The notes under the pieces are model-generated. The model saw only the letters and a list, made by a program, of their open reading frames with translations. It did not search any database and was not told where the DNA came from. The position numbers were made by a program, and so were the translations under genes. This document shows, piece by piece, positions 16,165 to 28,337 of a stretch of DNA of 44,797 nt. Positions within the stretch are counted from its first letter, which is position 1, and the number at the start of each line of letters is the position of its first letter. Origin of the DNA: Candidatus Anaerobiospirillum merdipullorum (GTDB taxonomy: Bacteria; Pseudomonadota; Gammaproteobacteria; Enterobacterales; Succinivibrionaceae); the NCBI GenBank assembly GCA_018883895.1, contig JAHLFG010000035.1, positions 1 to 44,797 of the forward strand. The letters are read 5' to 3'.

Positions 16165-17613
16165 TTAATCTTGCTTGAGCAAAGCCTGTACAAAGAGATC
16201 GGCCTTAAAGGGACGCAAATCCTCGGCCTTTTCACCTAAGCCCACATAGCGTAGCGGTAACTTAAATTTATCGGCCAGCGCAAAGATCACGCCGCCCTTA
16301 GCGGTACCATCAAGCTTGGTTAAGCAAATACCACTTACTTCAGAGGCTTCTTTAAAGATCTTGGTCTGTGACACCGCATTTTGCCCGGTAGAGGCATCGA
16401 GCACTAAGAGCACCTCATGCGGCACCTCAGGATCAATCTTCTTTAAGACGCGCACAATCTTTTTAAGCTCTTCCATCAGCCCGCTCTTATTTTGTAAGCG
16501 TCCGGCAGTATCGCAAATTAAGACATCCATACCACGCGCTTTAGCGGCATTTAAAGCATCAAAGAGCACCGAAGCACTATCTGAGCCAGTGGCCTGAGCA
16601 ATGACCGGAGCATCGACCCGTCGGCCCCATTCCTTTAATTGCTCCACCGCCGCTGCGCGGAAGGTATCACCGGCAGCTAACATTACCTTAAGGCCCTGAT
16701 CTTTATACTTGCGCGCCAGCTTACCAATGGTAGTAGTCTTACCGGCACCATTGACGCCCACCATTAAGATCACAAAGGGTTTATGCGTGGTAACATCGAG
16801 CGGAATTTCGCAGGGCTTTAATAAATCGGTCAAGACCTGTTGCAGACGCTTACGTAAGAGCGAGGCATCATGCAATTCACGCAATTTGGCCTCTTCACGC
16901 AGCTTTTCGATTACCACCGTGGTCGTTTCAATGCCCAAATCAGCGGTCAGTAAGGAAGTTTCCAGCTCTTCATACAGATCTTCATCGATGATGCGGCCCT
17001 TTAATAAGGCCGAAAAGCCGCTGGCCAAATTCTCCCGCGTCTTACGTAAACGGCTAAAAAAGGACTCACGCTCAACCTTGACGCTCTCCTCCTCTAAAGC
17101 CTCTGACGCACTGGCAGATACCGGGACAGGCTCTTCTTCCTGCACTATCTTTTGGGCAGTCTCGGCTGTTGCCGCGCAGGTCTCAGTCTCAGTCTTTAGC
17201 TCGGTCTTATCTTGAGCTTGAGGGAGGTCAAGCTTTACCTGTGCTGCCGGAGCATCATTTGGCGCTTGCTCCTTAGGTTTAACTTCCGCATTTATTGCAG
17301 TTGCAGTTGCACTTGCAGTTGTAGCTGCAGCTACCTCCTCAACGCTTAAGTCTTGCTCTTGAGGCGGCGTTACGGTCGTGGTCGTGTCCGCGGGCGTAAT
17401 CGTTGCTTGCTCTTGTGCCTCAAGTAAAGCTTGCGCATCTTGCGTTACTGTCGCCTCACTGATGACGCTTGTTGCAGTGAGGTCTTGAGCGGTGTTTTCT
17501 AAAGCTTGAGGCTGTAGGGTAGATTCTTCTACGGCAGATGGTTTAGTTTGCTGTGAGTTTGTTTCTTGCGCTGTCTTCTTTTTACGTGAAAAAAATGAAA
17601 AAAAGCCGGCCAT
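16165..17613 (-). CDS. ftsY: signal recognition particle receptor FtsY
   Basis: Membrane-associated GTPase that docks SRP-bound ribosomes at the Sec translocon. The 482 residues comprise a short basic N-terminus (FFSRKKK), an acidic low-complexity A domain to about residue 180 and the NG domain: P-loop GVNGAGKT (286-293), DTFRAAA (316-322), DTAGR (368-372) and TKLDG (432-436). GAGG precedes the ATG by about eight bases. It is divergent from rsmD, the usual arrangement, but is not followed by ftsE-ftsX-rpoH as in Enterobacteria; rpoH lies 13 kb away. Confidence 0.96.
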   Translation of the reverse strand: MAGFFSFFSRKKKTAQETNSQQTKPSAVEESTLQPQALENTAQDLTATSVISEATVTQDAQALLEAQEQATITPADTTTTVTPPQEQDLSVEEVAAATTASATATAINAEVKPKEQAPNDAPAAQVKLDLPQAQDKTELKTETETCAATAETAQKIVQEEEPVPVSASASEALEEESVKVERESFFSRLRKTRENLASGFSALLKGRIIDEDLYEELETSLLTADLGIETTTVVIEKLREEAKLRELHDASLLRKRLQQVLTDLLKPCEIPLDVTTHKPFVILMVGVNGAGKTTTIGKLARKYKDQGLKVMLAAGDTFRAAAVEQLKEWGRRVDAPVIAQATGSDSASVLFDALNAAKARGMDVLICDTAGRLQNKSGLMEELKKIVRVLKKIDPEVPHEVLLVLDASTGQNAVSQTKIFKEASEVSGICLTKLDGTAKGGVIFALADKFKLPLRYVGLGEKAEDLRPFKADLFVQALLKQD

Positions 17614-17642
17614 GGCATTATCCTCGCTAGATTATTGGGCAA

Positions 17643-17668
17643 ATTATACGGGATCTGCTGCAAACTTG
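17643..17668 (-). promoter_or_regulatory. candidate sigma-70 promoter of ftsY
   Basis: On the minus strand a perfect -10 TATAAT (17648-17643) lies about 30 bases before the ftsY ATG. A TTAGCA about 18 bases upstream may serve as a weak -35. It is read by eye only. Confidence 0.4.
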
Positions 17669-17705
17669 CTAAAATCAAGCCATTAGTCCAAGGAAATTAA
17701 TCATC

Positions 17706-18275
17706 ATGCAAGCACAGCTTCCCCATACCGTACGCCTGATTGGCGGCAAATATCGTGGCAAACAATTAACCGTATTGCAGGCTCAAGGGCTACGCCCCAC
17801 CCCCGATCGGGTGCGCGAGAGTATCTTTAACTTAATCGGGAGCAAAGTTGAAGGCGCGCAGGTCTTAGATTTGTTTGCCGGGAGCGGAGCGCTGGGCCTG
17901 GAGGCCATTTCGCGCGGAGCACGCTCTTTAGTGCTGGTGGAGAATAATGCGGAAAATTGTGATTTATTGTCCGCTGAAATTAGACATTTTAAAGGTGAGC
18001 AGATTAAACTTGTGCAGCAAGATGCGCTGACTTTTCTGCAACAGTGTAGCACGCAATTTGATGTGGTGTTCTTAGATCCCCCCTATGGGGCCAAGCTCTT
18101 GGAGCCTGCCTTAAACTTACTTAATGCGCGCGCCTTAATTAAGCCTAGTAGCATCCTGTATGTGGAAATGAGTAGCGCCACCCGTACCATAGTGCCCGGC
18201 TTTGAAATTATCCGTGAGCAAACTGCCGGGCAGGTGAAATTTGGACTGTGGCGCCAAAGCTCCTTTTTATTTTAA
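17706..18275 (+). CDS. rsmD: 16S rRNA (guanine(966)-N(2))-methyltransferase RsmD
   Basis: SAM-dependent methyltransferase that modifies G966 of 16S rRNA in the assembled 30S subunit. The 189 residues show the expected motifs: GGKYRGKQL (13-21), RPTPDRVRESIFN (30-42), motif I LDLFAGSGALG (54-64) and catalytic DPPYG (124-128). The divergent position next to ftsY is conserved in many Gammaproteobacteria. Its stop overlaps by four bases the end of the convergent MFS gene. Confidence 0.95.
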   Translation: MQAQLPHTVRLIGGKYRGKQLTVLQAQGLRPTPDRVRESIFNLIGSKVEGAQVLDLFAGSGALGLEAISRGARSLVLVENNAENCDLLSAEIRHFKGEQIKLVQQDALTFLQQCSTQFDVVFLDPPYGAKLLEPALNLLNARALIKPSSILYVEMSSATRTIVPGFEIIREQTAGQVKFGLWRQSSFLF

Positions 18276-19456
18276 GACGCCATCTTACGGCGATAGCCTT
18301 TTTGCGCCCGCCCCTTAAAGCATAAGGAGCCTAACATGACCAATAAAATGGCCCCTAAGGGGAGGAAGAGGGCCCGCTCTAAACCAAAGTGATGGGCCAA
18401 AAAGCCTAAAGCAGGCGGAATGACTAACAGACCGGTATAACCAATAAAGGACACCGTGGCCGTGGCGACCTTAGGGGAAACCCCAGGATAGCGCCCGGCA
18501 TTGGAAAGCACCAGCGGAAATACCGGCGCCAAACCTACGCCCATAATGGCATAGCCGATAAGACACACATAGGGCAAATGCGTCCACATCACTAAGATCA
18601 TGCCGCACAGTGCAATGGAGGTTCCAATTAAAAGTAAGGCCTTATCACCCGTGCGGGCACGCAAATGATCACAAAACAAACGCGTGCTGGCCATAAAAAG
18701 CGCAAAGACTCCATAGGCTAAAGCCGCTACGCCCTCTGAGGCCTGTTTGGCCTCATGTAAAACCAGGCTGCCCCATTCAGCCACCGAGCCTTCAGCGGTA
18801 TAGCTAAACATGCCCATCAAGCCGCATAAAAAGATAAATACGGGAATATAGTGCCGTTTACGCGCTGCATTTTCCTTAAGATCATCTTGCTCACGCACGG
18901 ACTGCGGATCGGGCAATAAGGCCGAGCGTAACAGGATAAAGACGCCACACAAGATAAGCGCGATGAGGGCAAAGTTAAGCCACACCGGCACGAGGAAAAA
19001 CGCAAAGGCAGCTCCCAGGGCGGAGCCTAATAAACACCCGCCACTATAACCGGCATGCATCGAGGACATATAGGGGCGCTGGGTAAACATCTCAATGTAC
19101 AAAGAGTGCGTATTCATAGCAACATCTAAATAGGAGCACGTATAGCCCCACAGCACAAAGAGAGCAAAAAGTTGCCATTTACTCTGAGCAAGGGTAAGTA
19201 ACATACCAACGCCCATAAAGCAAAAGGCGGCATAAGATAATAAGGTGCGCACCTGTAGGTGGTGTAAGAGCCAATTGACGGTTAAAAAGCCGACAATAGA
19301 GCCACCTCCCAAGCACATCAAAGCCACGCCCACATCGGCATCACTAAGGCCGGTCTGTGCCTTAATCGCTGGCAGACGCGACATAATAAGCGTATAGATG
19401 ATACCGGTTAAAAGATAACTGTAAAAACCGGTAAAAACAGTTTTGCGTGCAGACAT
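18272..19456 (-). CDS. MFS transporter, YbjJ/fucose-permease-like
   Basis: A 394-residue major facilitator with twelve predicted transmembrane segments, including SRLPAIKAQTGLSDADVGVAL in the first loop, which resembles the E. coli YbjJ group (RTPAIRD..S...MG). The substrate is unknown. I place the start at ATG 19456, which has GGAGG six bases upstream; a GTG at 19462 is an in-frame alternative. The gene ends against rsmD without a visible terminator. Confidence 0.82.
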   Translation of the reverse strand: MSARKTVFTGFYSYLLTGIIYTLIMSRLPAIKAQTGLSDADVGVALMCLGGGSIVGFLTVNWLLHHLQVRTLLSYAAFCFMGVGMLLTLAQSKWQLFALFVLWGYTCSYLDVAMNTHSLYIEMFTQRPYMSSMHAGYSGGCLLGSALGAAFAFFLVPVWLNFALIALILCGVFILLRSALLPDPQSVREQDDLKENAARKRHYIPVFIFLCGLMGMFSYTAEGSVAEWGSLVLHEAKQASEGVAALAYGVFALFMASTRLFCDHLRARTGDKALLLIGTSIALCGMILVMWTHLPYVCLIGYAIMGVGLAPVFPLVLSNAGRYPGVSPKVATATVSFIGYTGLLVIPPALGFLAHHFGLERALFLPLGAILLVMLGSLCFKGRAQKGYRRKMAS

Positions 19457-19559
19457 GAGCACCCTCCACCTTTATCGGTACAGAAAAAAGGGAATTTAAA
19501 CGGTGCCCATCATAACAGCATAAACTTAAAGATCAAGTCATTAAATTCTAAATTATCAA

Positions 19560-20087
19560 TTAATTAATTGCGCACTCATCTAAACCAAAGCAGGTACAGA
19601 GCATTCGTTTGCCCGAGGGCGTGGTAAAAATCTTATGTAAGACGCTATTTGCCGCCTTCGGGGCCAAACCATCTTCATAGATGTTGACGATAAAGTCCGC
19701 CTCCACCAGGATTTGTAAATCGATACCATCAATATTGCGATAGGTATGATGATGGCCTACTAAATAGCAAATGCGCTCAATATCAGTTGGTGCCACGCCT
19801 ATCTTAGTTAATAAAGCCTGCGCTTCTTGCGGGCCTAATTCTTCTTGATACTTGCCCATGCTCGAGCCATATTTTTCCTCGGCTTTTTTAATCCCGATAT
19901 CATGCACCAAGGCAGCTAGCTCCACGATATATTGCGTATGCGCATCTAAGTTTTCACTTATCCCGATGCTACGAGCAAAAGCATGCACCTTAATAAAGTG
20001 CTGTATACGTTTAGGATCAGCGCGATAATAATCCATCATCGCCCACAAAGTGCGCTCAATAATTTGCGCTGTTGCCGTTAAGGCCAT
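19560..20087 (-). CDS. HD-domain phosphohydrolase-like protein
   Basis: A 175-residue soluble protein with a metal-binding HD domain: His35 in IKVHAFAR, the His62-Asp63 pair in ALVHDIG, the HHH at 112-114 (VGHHHTY) and Asp131 in VEADFIVN. The family hydrolyses phosphate esters, often of nucleotides, but nothing in the sequence or neighbours fixes the substrate. AGGAG lies five bases before the ATG. It is 80 bases downstream of atpC, after the atp terminator, so it needs its own promoter or read-through. Confidence 0.75.
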   Translation of the reverse strand: MALTATAQIIERTLWAMMDYYRADPKRIQHFIKVHAFARSIGISENLDAHTQYIVELAALVHDIGIKKAEEKYGSSMGKYQEELGPQEAQALLTKIGVAPTDIERICYLVGHHHTYRNIDGIDLQILVEADFIVNIYEDGLAPKAANSVLHKIFTTPSGKRMLCTCFGLDECAIN

Positions 20088-20122
20088 AAGAGCTCCTGTT
20101 TACTTTTTTACGCGGTAAGACT

Positions 20123-20146
20123 AAAAGACCGCCTATCTGGCGGTCC
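20123..20146 (-). terminator. terminator of the atp operon
   Basis: On the minus strand, 22 bases after the atpC stop, a perfect 7-bp GC-rich stem (20127-20133 with 20139-20145, loop of five) is followed by TTTTAG. It closes the long mnmG-to-atpC transcript. Confidence 0.87.
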
Positions 20147-20167
20147 TTTAAATGTGTGCCGTTATGC

Positions 20168-20599
20168 TTATTTATGGTGGCTACGGGCTAATTCCACCAC
20201 CTTAAGTTGCGCCATTGCTTCGGCCAAGCGAGCAAAGGCTTGCGCGTAGTCCTTATCGCCCGTGCTGTAATGCGCCAGCGCATCCTTAGCCGCCCGCATG
20301 GCCTCTTGAGCCTTAGATTCATCAATATCATCGGCCCGCAAGGCGGTATCGGCCAAGACCATCACGGTATCCGGCTGTACCTCAAGTACGCCACCTGCTA
20401 AGTAGATTTGATCTTCCTTATCTTCGGCGGTGACCAAGGACACTAAGCCGGCTTTGATGGTGGTAAGGAGCGGAGCATGCCCGTGGCGAATGCCAAGCTC
20501 ACCTTCCGAGCCGGTAATACGCATGGTCTTGACGCGGCCGGAGTAGAGACTACCTACGCCACTTACCACATCAAGATGAAAGGTAATTACATCTTCCAT
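20168..20599 (-). CDS. atpC: F1Fo ATP synthase epsilon subunit
   Basis: Central-stalk subunit that couples rotation to catalysis and can inhibit ATP hydrolysis. The 143 residues contain the beta-sandwich domain with GSEGELGIRHGHAPLLT (residues 30-46) and the C-terminal helical hairpin. It is the last gene of the atp operon, 14 bases after atpD. Confidence 0.95.
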   Translation of the reverse strand: MEDVITFHLDVVSGVGSLYSGRVKTMRITGSEGELGIRHGHAPLLTTIKAGLVSLVTAEDKEDQIYLAGGVLEVQPDTVMVLADTALRADDIDESKAQEAMRAAKDALAHYSTGDKDYAQAFARLAEAMAQLKVVELARSHHK

Positions 20600-20613
20600 G
20601 CTACAGCTCCTTG

Positions 20614-22032
<1,419 letters not shown>

Positions 22033-22046
22033 TTACAATTCCTCTT

Positions 22047-22910
22047 TTAGACCGCAGAAGCGCCGGCCACAATATCGTTCAATTCCATCGTAATACCAGC
22101 CTGACGCGCCTTGTTGTACACCAACTGCAGATCGCTAACTAGGGCCTCTGCATTATCAGTCGCTGCCTTCATGGCCACCATACGCGCCGCCTGCTCGGAA
22201 GCTAAATTTTCGAGCACGCCCTGATACACCATCTGCGAGACATAGCGATCAAGCACCACATTTAAAATGACCTGCGGATCGGGCTCGTAGATATAATCCC
22301 AATGATGACGGGTCAGTTTTTCATCCGTGCTCTTGGGCAGGGGTAATAACTGATGTACCGTCGGGATTTGTACCATGGTGTTCTTAAAGCCGTTAAAGGC
22401 CAGATAAATCTTATCGACCTCACCGTTTAAGAAAGCCTGCGTCATCACCTTAATGGCACCGACCAAGGACTCCGGTGACGGATTGTCACCAAAGCCGGCA
22501 TGCTGCGCAATGACCTCGACGCCGGCACGATGAAAGAAGGCACTGGCCTTGGAACCAAGTAACACTGCTTTCACCCCGTGACCTGCTTTACGCTCCTCTC
22601 CGATGGTACTTAAGACCTTACGAAAGAGGTTGATATTTAAACCGCCGCACAAGCCGCGGTCTGTGGAGATCACGATAAAGCCAACATTCTTGACCTCACG
22701 CTCTACCATATACGGGTGCGTGTATTCAGTATGCCCGGAAGCAATGTGCTCAATAATACGGTGTAACCCCAGCGAGTACGGGCGGCTGGAGCTCATTTTC
22801 TCCTGCGCGCGCCGCATCTTCGAGGCGGCCACCATTTGCATAGCACTCGTGATCTTCTGCGTGTTCTGCACGGAGGCGATCTTCGTGCGGATTTCCTTTG
22901 CTCCAGCCAT
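22047..22910 (-). CDS. atpG: F1Fo ATP synthase gamma subunit
   Basis: Rotating central stalk. The 287-residue protein begins [20 protein letters not shown] and ends [11 protein letters not shown], both typical of gamma, with the conserved [11 protein letters not shown] near residue 82. The gene lies 8 bases after atpA and 14 before atpD. Confidence 0.97.
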   Translation of the reverse strand: MAGAKEIRTKIASVQNTQKITSAMQMVAASKMRRAQEKMSSSRPYSLGLHRIIEHIASGHTEYTHPYMVEREVKNVGFIVISTDRGLCGGLNINLFRKVLSTIGEERKAGHGVKAVLLGSKASAFFHRAGVEVIAQHAGFGDNPSPESLVGAIKVMTQAFLNGEVDKIYLAFNGFKNTMVQIPTVHQLLPLPKSTDEKLTRHHWDYIYEPDPQVILNVVLDRYVSQMVYQGVLENLASEQAARMVAMKAATDNAEALVSDLQLVYNKARQAGITMELNDIVAGASAV

Positions 22911-22918
22911 AAACGCTC

Positions 22919-24460
22919 CTAGTAAGTGCCTGCGGCCTTAAACTTGGAGATGAGGTCGGCCAAAGCATGCACATTTTCATCCGAATAATCCGGATGTTCA
23001 TTGATGCGCTGCATTAAATCAGCGGCATTTTGCTTGGCATAGTCGAGTAATCCTTGCTCAAAAGCTTGAATCTTATTGAGCTCCACATCTTCCAAATAGC
23101 CCTTTTCCGCCGCGAAAATGACCAAAGCCTGCTGCGCTACATCCAAAGGACGATATTGCGGCTGCTTCATCAATTCCGTGACCTTTTGACCGTGGCTTAA
23201 CTGCTTACGGGTAGTTTCATCTAAGTCCGACGAGAACTGCGCGAAGGCGGCTAACTCACGGTATTGTGCCAAGGCCGTACGAATACCGCCTGAGAGCTTC
23301 TTCATAATCTTAGTCTGCGCGGCACCACCGACGCGGGATACGGAAATACCCGGATCTACGGCCGGACGCACGCCGGAGTTGAACAGACTTGAGGTCAAGA
23401 AGATCTGCCCGTCAGTAATGGAAATCACATTGGTCGGAATAAAGGCCGACACGTCACCAGCTTGCGTCTCAATAATTGGCAGAGCAGTTAATGATCCGGT
23501 CTTACCCTTAATCTTGCCCCCCGAGCGCTCCTCTAAGTACTGCGCATTAACGCGGGCGGCACGTTCAAGTAAACGGGAGTGCAGATAGAACACGTCACCG
23601 GGATAAGCTTCACGCCCAGGCGGACGACGCAGCAAAAGCGAAATCTGACGATAGGCTACCGCGTGCTTGGAGAGATCATCGTAAATAATAAGTGCATCTT
23701 CACCATTATCTAAGAAGTACTCACCCATCGCGCAACCGGCATAAGGGGCTAAATACTGCAAAGCGGCGGTTTCAGCTGCCGAAGCGGCCACCACGATGGT
23801 GTTATCCAGGGCCCCTTCTTCTTCAAGCTTGCGCACGACACCTGCAATGGTAGAAGCCTTTTGACCAATGGCGACATAAATGCAACGTACGCCATATTTC
23901 TTTTGATTAATGATGGTGTCAATGGCCAAAGCGGTCTTACCGGTCTGACGGTCACCAATGATGAGCTCACGCTGACCACGACCAATCGGGATCATGGAGT
24001 CCACCGCCTTATAACCGGTCTGAATCGGTTGGGACACCGACTGACGAGCAATTACGCCCGGAGCAATCTTTTCAACAGGATAGAAAGTATCATGGGCAAT
24101 CGGGCCTTTGCCATCAATCGGCTGGCCTAAGGTATTGACCACGCGGCCAAGCAGGGCATTGCCCACCGGCACTTCCAAAATACGGCCGGTACTCTTGACC
24201 GTCATCCCCTCAGATAAGTGTGAGAAGGGGCCTAACACAATCGCACCGACGGAATCGCGCTCTAAGTTCAACGCCAGACCGTACAGATTGTCGCCAAAAT
24301 CCAGCATTTCGCCCTGCATCACGCTAGCTAGGCCGTGAATGCGCACAATGCCGTCATTGACGGATACGATGGTGCCTTCATCGCGCGCCTCGGTCACAAC
24401 CTTAAACTGCTCAATGCGCTGTTTAATGAGCTCAGCAATTTCAGTTGAATTTAACTGCAT
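22919..24460 (-). CDS. atpA: F1Fo ATP synthase alpha subunit
   Basis: Non-catalytic nucleotide-binding F1 subunit of 513 residues, the E. coli length. The P-loop GDRQTGKT lies near residues 169-176 and the conserved arginine-finger segment SVSRVGG near 371-377. Its N-terminus [16 protein letters not shown] is the family form. Confidence 0.97.
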   Translation of the reverse strand: MQLNSTEIAELIKQRIEQFKVVTEARDEGTIVSVNDGIVRIHGLASVMQGEMLDFGDNLYGLALNLERDSVGAIVLGPFSHLSEGMTVKSTGRILEVPVGNALLGRVVNTLGQPIDGKGPIAHDTFYPVEKIAPGVIARQSVSQPIQTGYKAVDSMIPIGRGQRELIIGDRQTGKTALAIDTIINQKKYGVRCIYVAIGQKASTIAGVVRKLEEEGALDNTIVVAASAAETAALQYLAPYAGCAMGEYFLDNGEDALIIYDDLSKHAVAYRQISLLLRRPPGREAYPGDVFYLHSRLLERAARVNAQYLEERSGGKIKGKTGSLTALPIIETQAGDVSAFIPTNVISITDGQIFLTSSLFNSGVRPAVDPGISVSRVGGAAQTKIMKKLSGGIRTALAQYRELAAFAQFSSDLDETTRKQLSHGQKVTELMKQPQYRPLDVAQQALVIFAAEKGYLEDVELNKIQAFEQGLLDYAKQNAADLMQRINEHPDYSDENVHALADLISKFKAAGTY

Positions 24461-24472
24461 TATTTACCTCTT

Positions 24473-25015
24473 TTACTTGAGGGTGGCCGCCAGGCGCATA
24501 AGACTTGACCTGACGCTCCCATCAATAACTTCATCGCCTATTTGCAGCACGGCACCGCCGATTAAGCTTTTATCTAATACCGTCTTTAAGTTAACGGTAC
24601 CGCCGTATTTACGCGTAAGCTTGTCCTTAATTTCCTTTAAGTCAGCCTTATTTAAAGGACGGGCTGAGCGGATCACCGCTTCCGTTATCTTTTCATCCCG
24701 CTCTTTTAAACGCATAAACTCAAGGAAAATATCAGGTACCGCTTCAAAGCGTCCGTTTTGAGCAATCAGGCTGATGAAGCTTGTGCCATATTCATTAAGT
24801 AGCGACGGCTCCCCATTTTTAAGTAGCTTGCAGAAAGTTTCCGCCGCACTTTCCGGGGAGGGGGCATTCTTTAAATACGACAAAAAGTTCTCATCGCGGC
24901 AGGCATCAGCCATCGCCTCGAGCATAATTCGCCACGAGTCGATACAGCTGTTTTCCTTGGCGCATGCAAAGGCAGCCTGTGCGTAGGGACGCGCAATCGT
25001 CAGGTTCTCAGCCAC
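24473..25015 (-). CDS. atpH: F1Fo ATP synthase delta subunit
   Basis: Peripheral-stalk subunit that joins the b dimer to alpha. The 180-residue protein begins with the typical TIARPYAQAAFACA and has the C-terminal GGAVLQIGDEVIDGSVRSSL block. It lies 12 bases before atpA. Confidence 0.95.
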   Translation of the reverse strand: MAENLTIARPYAQAAFACAKENSCIDSWRIMLEAMADACRDENFLSYLKNAPSPESAAETFCKLLKNGEPSLLNEYGTSFISLIAQNGRFEAVPDIFLEFMRLKERDEKITEAVIRSARPLNKADLKEIKDKLTRKYGGTVNLKTVLDKSLIGGAVLQIGDEVIDGSVRSSLMRLAATLK

Positions 25016-25028
25016 GGTACAACCTCAC

Positions 25029-25499
25029 TTACAAAGCGTCCGCAATTTTCTTGACGAGCGCACGATCAGACTGTGCATCTGCCTTTTCCAGCAAGATCTT
25101 CTGCGCACCGGCTAAAGCAAGTGCCGCCACTTCAGCACGTAATTCCTCACGGGCCTTATTCTTTTCCGCCTCAATCTCACTGCGCGCAGCTTCAAGCATG
25201 CGGCTCTTTTCAGCCTGTGCCTCCTGCGCCGCCTTATCTAAGATTTGGCTGCGCTGCTTATTGGCAGCATCGATAATTTGCTGAGCCTGCTGTTTGGCCT
25301 GACGCAGCGTTTCGGCGGAGCCGGACTTGGCCAGCTCTAAGTTCTTTTTGGCCTTTTCAGCCGCCGCCAGCCCCTCGGCGATCTCCTGCTGTCTCTTTTC
25401 TAAGGCACGCATTAAAGGGGGCCACACCCACTTCATGCACAGCAGAGCGAAGATGACAAATGCAACGGCCTGACCTAAAAATGTAGCATTGATTTCCAA
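25029..25499 (-). CDS. atpF: F1Fo ATP synthase b subunit
   Basis: Peripheral-stalk subunit of 156 residues, the E. coli length, with one N-terminal transmembrane helix (NATFLGQAVAFVIFALLCMKWVWPP region) and a long charged coiled coil rich in Ala, Glu, Lys and Gln. It is presumed to form a dimer, since only one b gene is present. Confidence 0.96.
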   Translation of the reverse strand: MEINATFLGQAVAFVIFALLCMKWVWPPLMRALEKRQQEIAEGLAAAEKAKKNLELAKSGSAETLRQAKQQAQQIIDAANKQRSQILDKAAQEAQAEKSRMLEAARSEIEAEKNKAREELRAEVAALALAGAQKILLEKADAQSDRALVKKIADAL

Positions 25500-25528
25500 A
25501 GCAACACTCCTCAGGCAAAACCTTTAAA

Positions 25529-25762
<234 letters not shown>

Positions 25763-25841
25763 TTATCTCCTGTTTACTTAGATGAAAGAACTTCCATATG
25801 TTCTGCAGTCTATAAAGCGAACTGCAGAGGTCAAAAAATCA

Positions 25842-26810
<969 letters not shown>

Positions 26811-26869
26811 TTAAATCAACTGCAAAAACAAAATAAAGTCCGCCCTCAAGAGCGCGGCTACTTAAGTGT

Positions 26870-26898
26870 AATATAGAGCGCTTTGTTCTTTAAGTCAA
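26870..26898 (-). promoter_or_regulatory. sigma-70 promoter for atpBEFHAGDC
   Basis: On the minus strand TTGACT (26898-26893) and TATATT (26875-26870) are spaced by exactly 17 bases, a near-consensus promoter. It sits in the 119-base gap between atpI and atpB and would start transcription near 26863, giving a 65-base leader. It would allow ATP synthase expression independent of mnmG-rsmG-parAB-atpI. Confidence 0.72.
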
Positions 26899-26917
26899 AA
26901 ACAAATGATCTGATTGC

Positions 26918-27301
26918 TTAAGGATGCGACGGATGCCACAATGAGGCAAAAACACGTAAGATAAGCGCCGCACAGAAGGACAAAATAAAGGTTAGATGAT
27001 GCAATAAATCCCAATGCAATGCGCCAAAAAAGATCATAATCATTACGGCATATTTCAGGATATAAGCATACAGCGCGCGATAAATCACCACCGCAGCACT
27101 AAGAAACTTCGATGAAAAGCCATAGGCGCTAACAATGAAAACCGTTTGTACGATAAATACCGTCACCGCGCCGCTTAAACTTGACAGCAACAGGATAAGC
27201 ACCGGTAAATTAAAATACAGCGCAGCCATTAAAGCCACACCTACAATGGGAATTAAGCTTACGCCACAGAGCGTAAGCTCGCGCCATAACGCTGCCTGCA
27301 A
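26918..27301 (-). CDS. atpI: ATP synthase subunit I
   Basis: A 127-residue membrane protein with four predicted helices in the position of atpI before atpB. AtpI aids assembly of the c-ring and is poorly conserved, as here. The start is a TTG at 27301 supported by AAGGAG six bases upstream. It lies 40 bases after parB. Confidence 0.82.
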   Translation of the reverse strand: MQAALWRELTLCGVSLIPIVGVALMAALYFNLPVLILLLSSLSGAVTVFIVQTVFIVSAYGFSSKFLSAAVVIYRALYAYILKYAVMIMIFFGALHWDLLHHLTFILSFCAALILRVFASLWHPSHP

Positions 27302-27341
27302 CTAACACTCCTTTTAAATTCGTCAGATCACTTCGTAAGCT

Positions 27342-28325
27342 TTATGGTTGCGGTGGGTCGTCCTCCGCCTGCGCGGTCGCGCTTAAACCTGCCAAGCCCA
27401 AGCTTTTTAAAATGCTGTGCAATTGGGCACTATTGGCAAAAGTTAAGGTAATGCGCCCTTGATGGGCATTTTTATTTTTAATCTGTACCTTAGCCCCATA
27501 CAATCTGGTACTTAAGGCATCAAGCTCTTGCGCCGTGAGAATGGGGGCTACTGTAGGCTGCGGGGGTCTTTCCTGGCCCTTTTCTTTTAACTCTTTGATG
27601 AAGTTTTCTAGCTGGCGCACGCTATAGGAGCGCTCGACGCACAATTTGGCAGTCTTGACCTGCACTTCACCACTTAAAGCAAGCAATACTTTGGCATGCC
27701 CCATCGAGATCTCTTGCTTGCCAAGCATCGCCTTAACCGTGGGCTCTAAATCATTTAAGCGCAAAATATTGGTAATGCTGGAGCGGGACTTGCCTAAGGT
27801 ATTGGCCAATTGCTCTTGCGTCAGCTTACACTCCTCAAGCATGCGTTGCATGGCCGCCGCCTGCTCTAAGGGGCTTAAATCCTCACGCTGTATGTTTTCA
27901 ATGAGCGCTAAGGCATAAGCTTGCGTCTCAAGCACATCGCGCACCAAGCACGGCACGCGCTTTAATTCCAGCACACAGCAGGCGCGATAGCGGCGCTCAC
28001 CGCAGATAATCTGATAGCTATCATCGCCAACGCGCGTTACCAACAGCGGCTCTAACAGCCCATGCTCGCGAATGGAAGCGGCCAATTCGCCTAAGCCATC
28101 GCTGTCAAATTCCGTACGCGGCTGATAGGGGGAGGCCTTGAGCTTTGAAAGCTCAATGAGCATAACCTGATCGCCTGCCATCTCAGAGCTTGGTAAGCGA
28201 CTTTGCGTAGGGGCCTGCAGTGCTTGCGCTGGTGTCTGATTGACAGCGGGCGCCTGTTGCCGCTCGGCGCGGGCTGCGCGGCTATTGTCAAGTAAGGAAC
28301 TTAATCCGCGACCTAAACCTGCCAT
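27342..28325 (-). CDS. parB: chromosome partitioning protein ParB
   Basis: CTP-dependent DNA clamp that loads at parS sites near the origin. The 327 residues contain the N-terminal ParB/Srx domain (SKLKASPYQPR, ICGERRYRAC), a helix-turn-helix (LTQEQLANTLGKSRSSITNILRL) and a C-terminal dimerisation segment. GGAG precedes the ATG by nine bases. No parS-like palindrome (TGTTTCACGTGAAACA) was found by eye in this window. Confidence 0.95.
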   Translation of the reverse strand: MAGLGRGLSSLLDNSRAARAERQQAPAVNQTPAQALQAPTQSRLPSSEMAGDQVMLIELSKLKASPYQPRTEFDSDGLGELAASIREHGLLEPLLVTRVGDDSYQIICGERRYRACCVLELKRVPCLVRDVLETQAYALALIENIQREDLSPLEQAAAMQRMLEECKLTQEQLANTLGKSRSSITNILRLNDLEPTVKAMLGKQEISMGHAKVLLALSGEVQVKTAKLCVERSYSVRQLENFIKELKEKGQERPPQPTVAPILTAQELDALSTRLYGAKVQIKNKNAHQGRITLTFANSAQLHSILKSLGLAGLSATAQAEDDPPQP

Positions 28326-28337
28326 AGTAAGAGCTCC

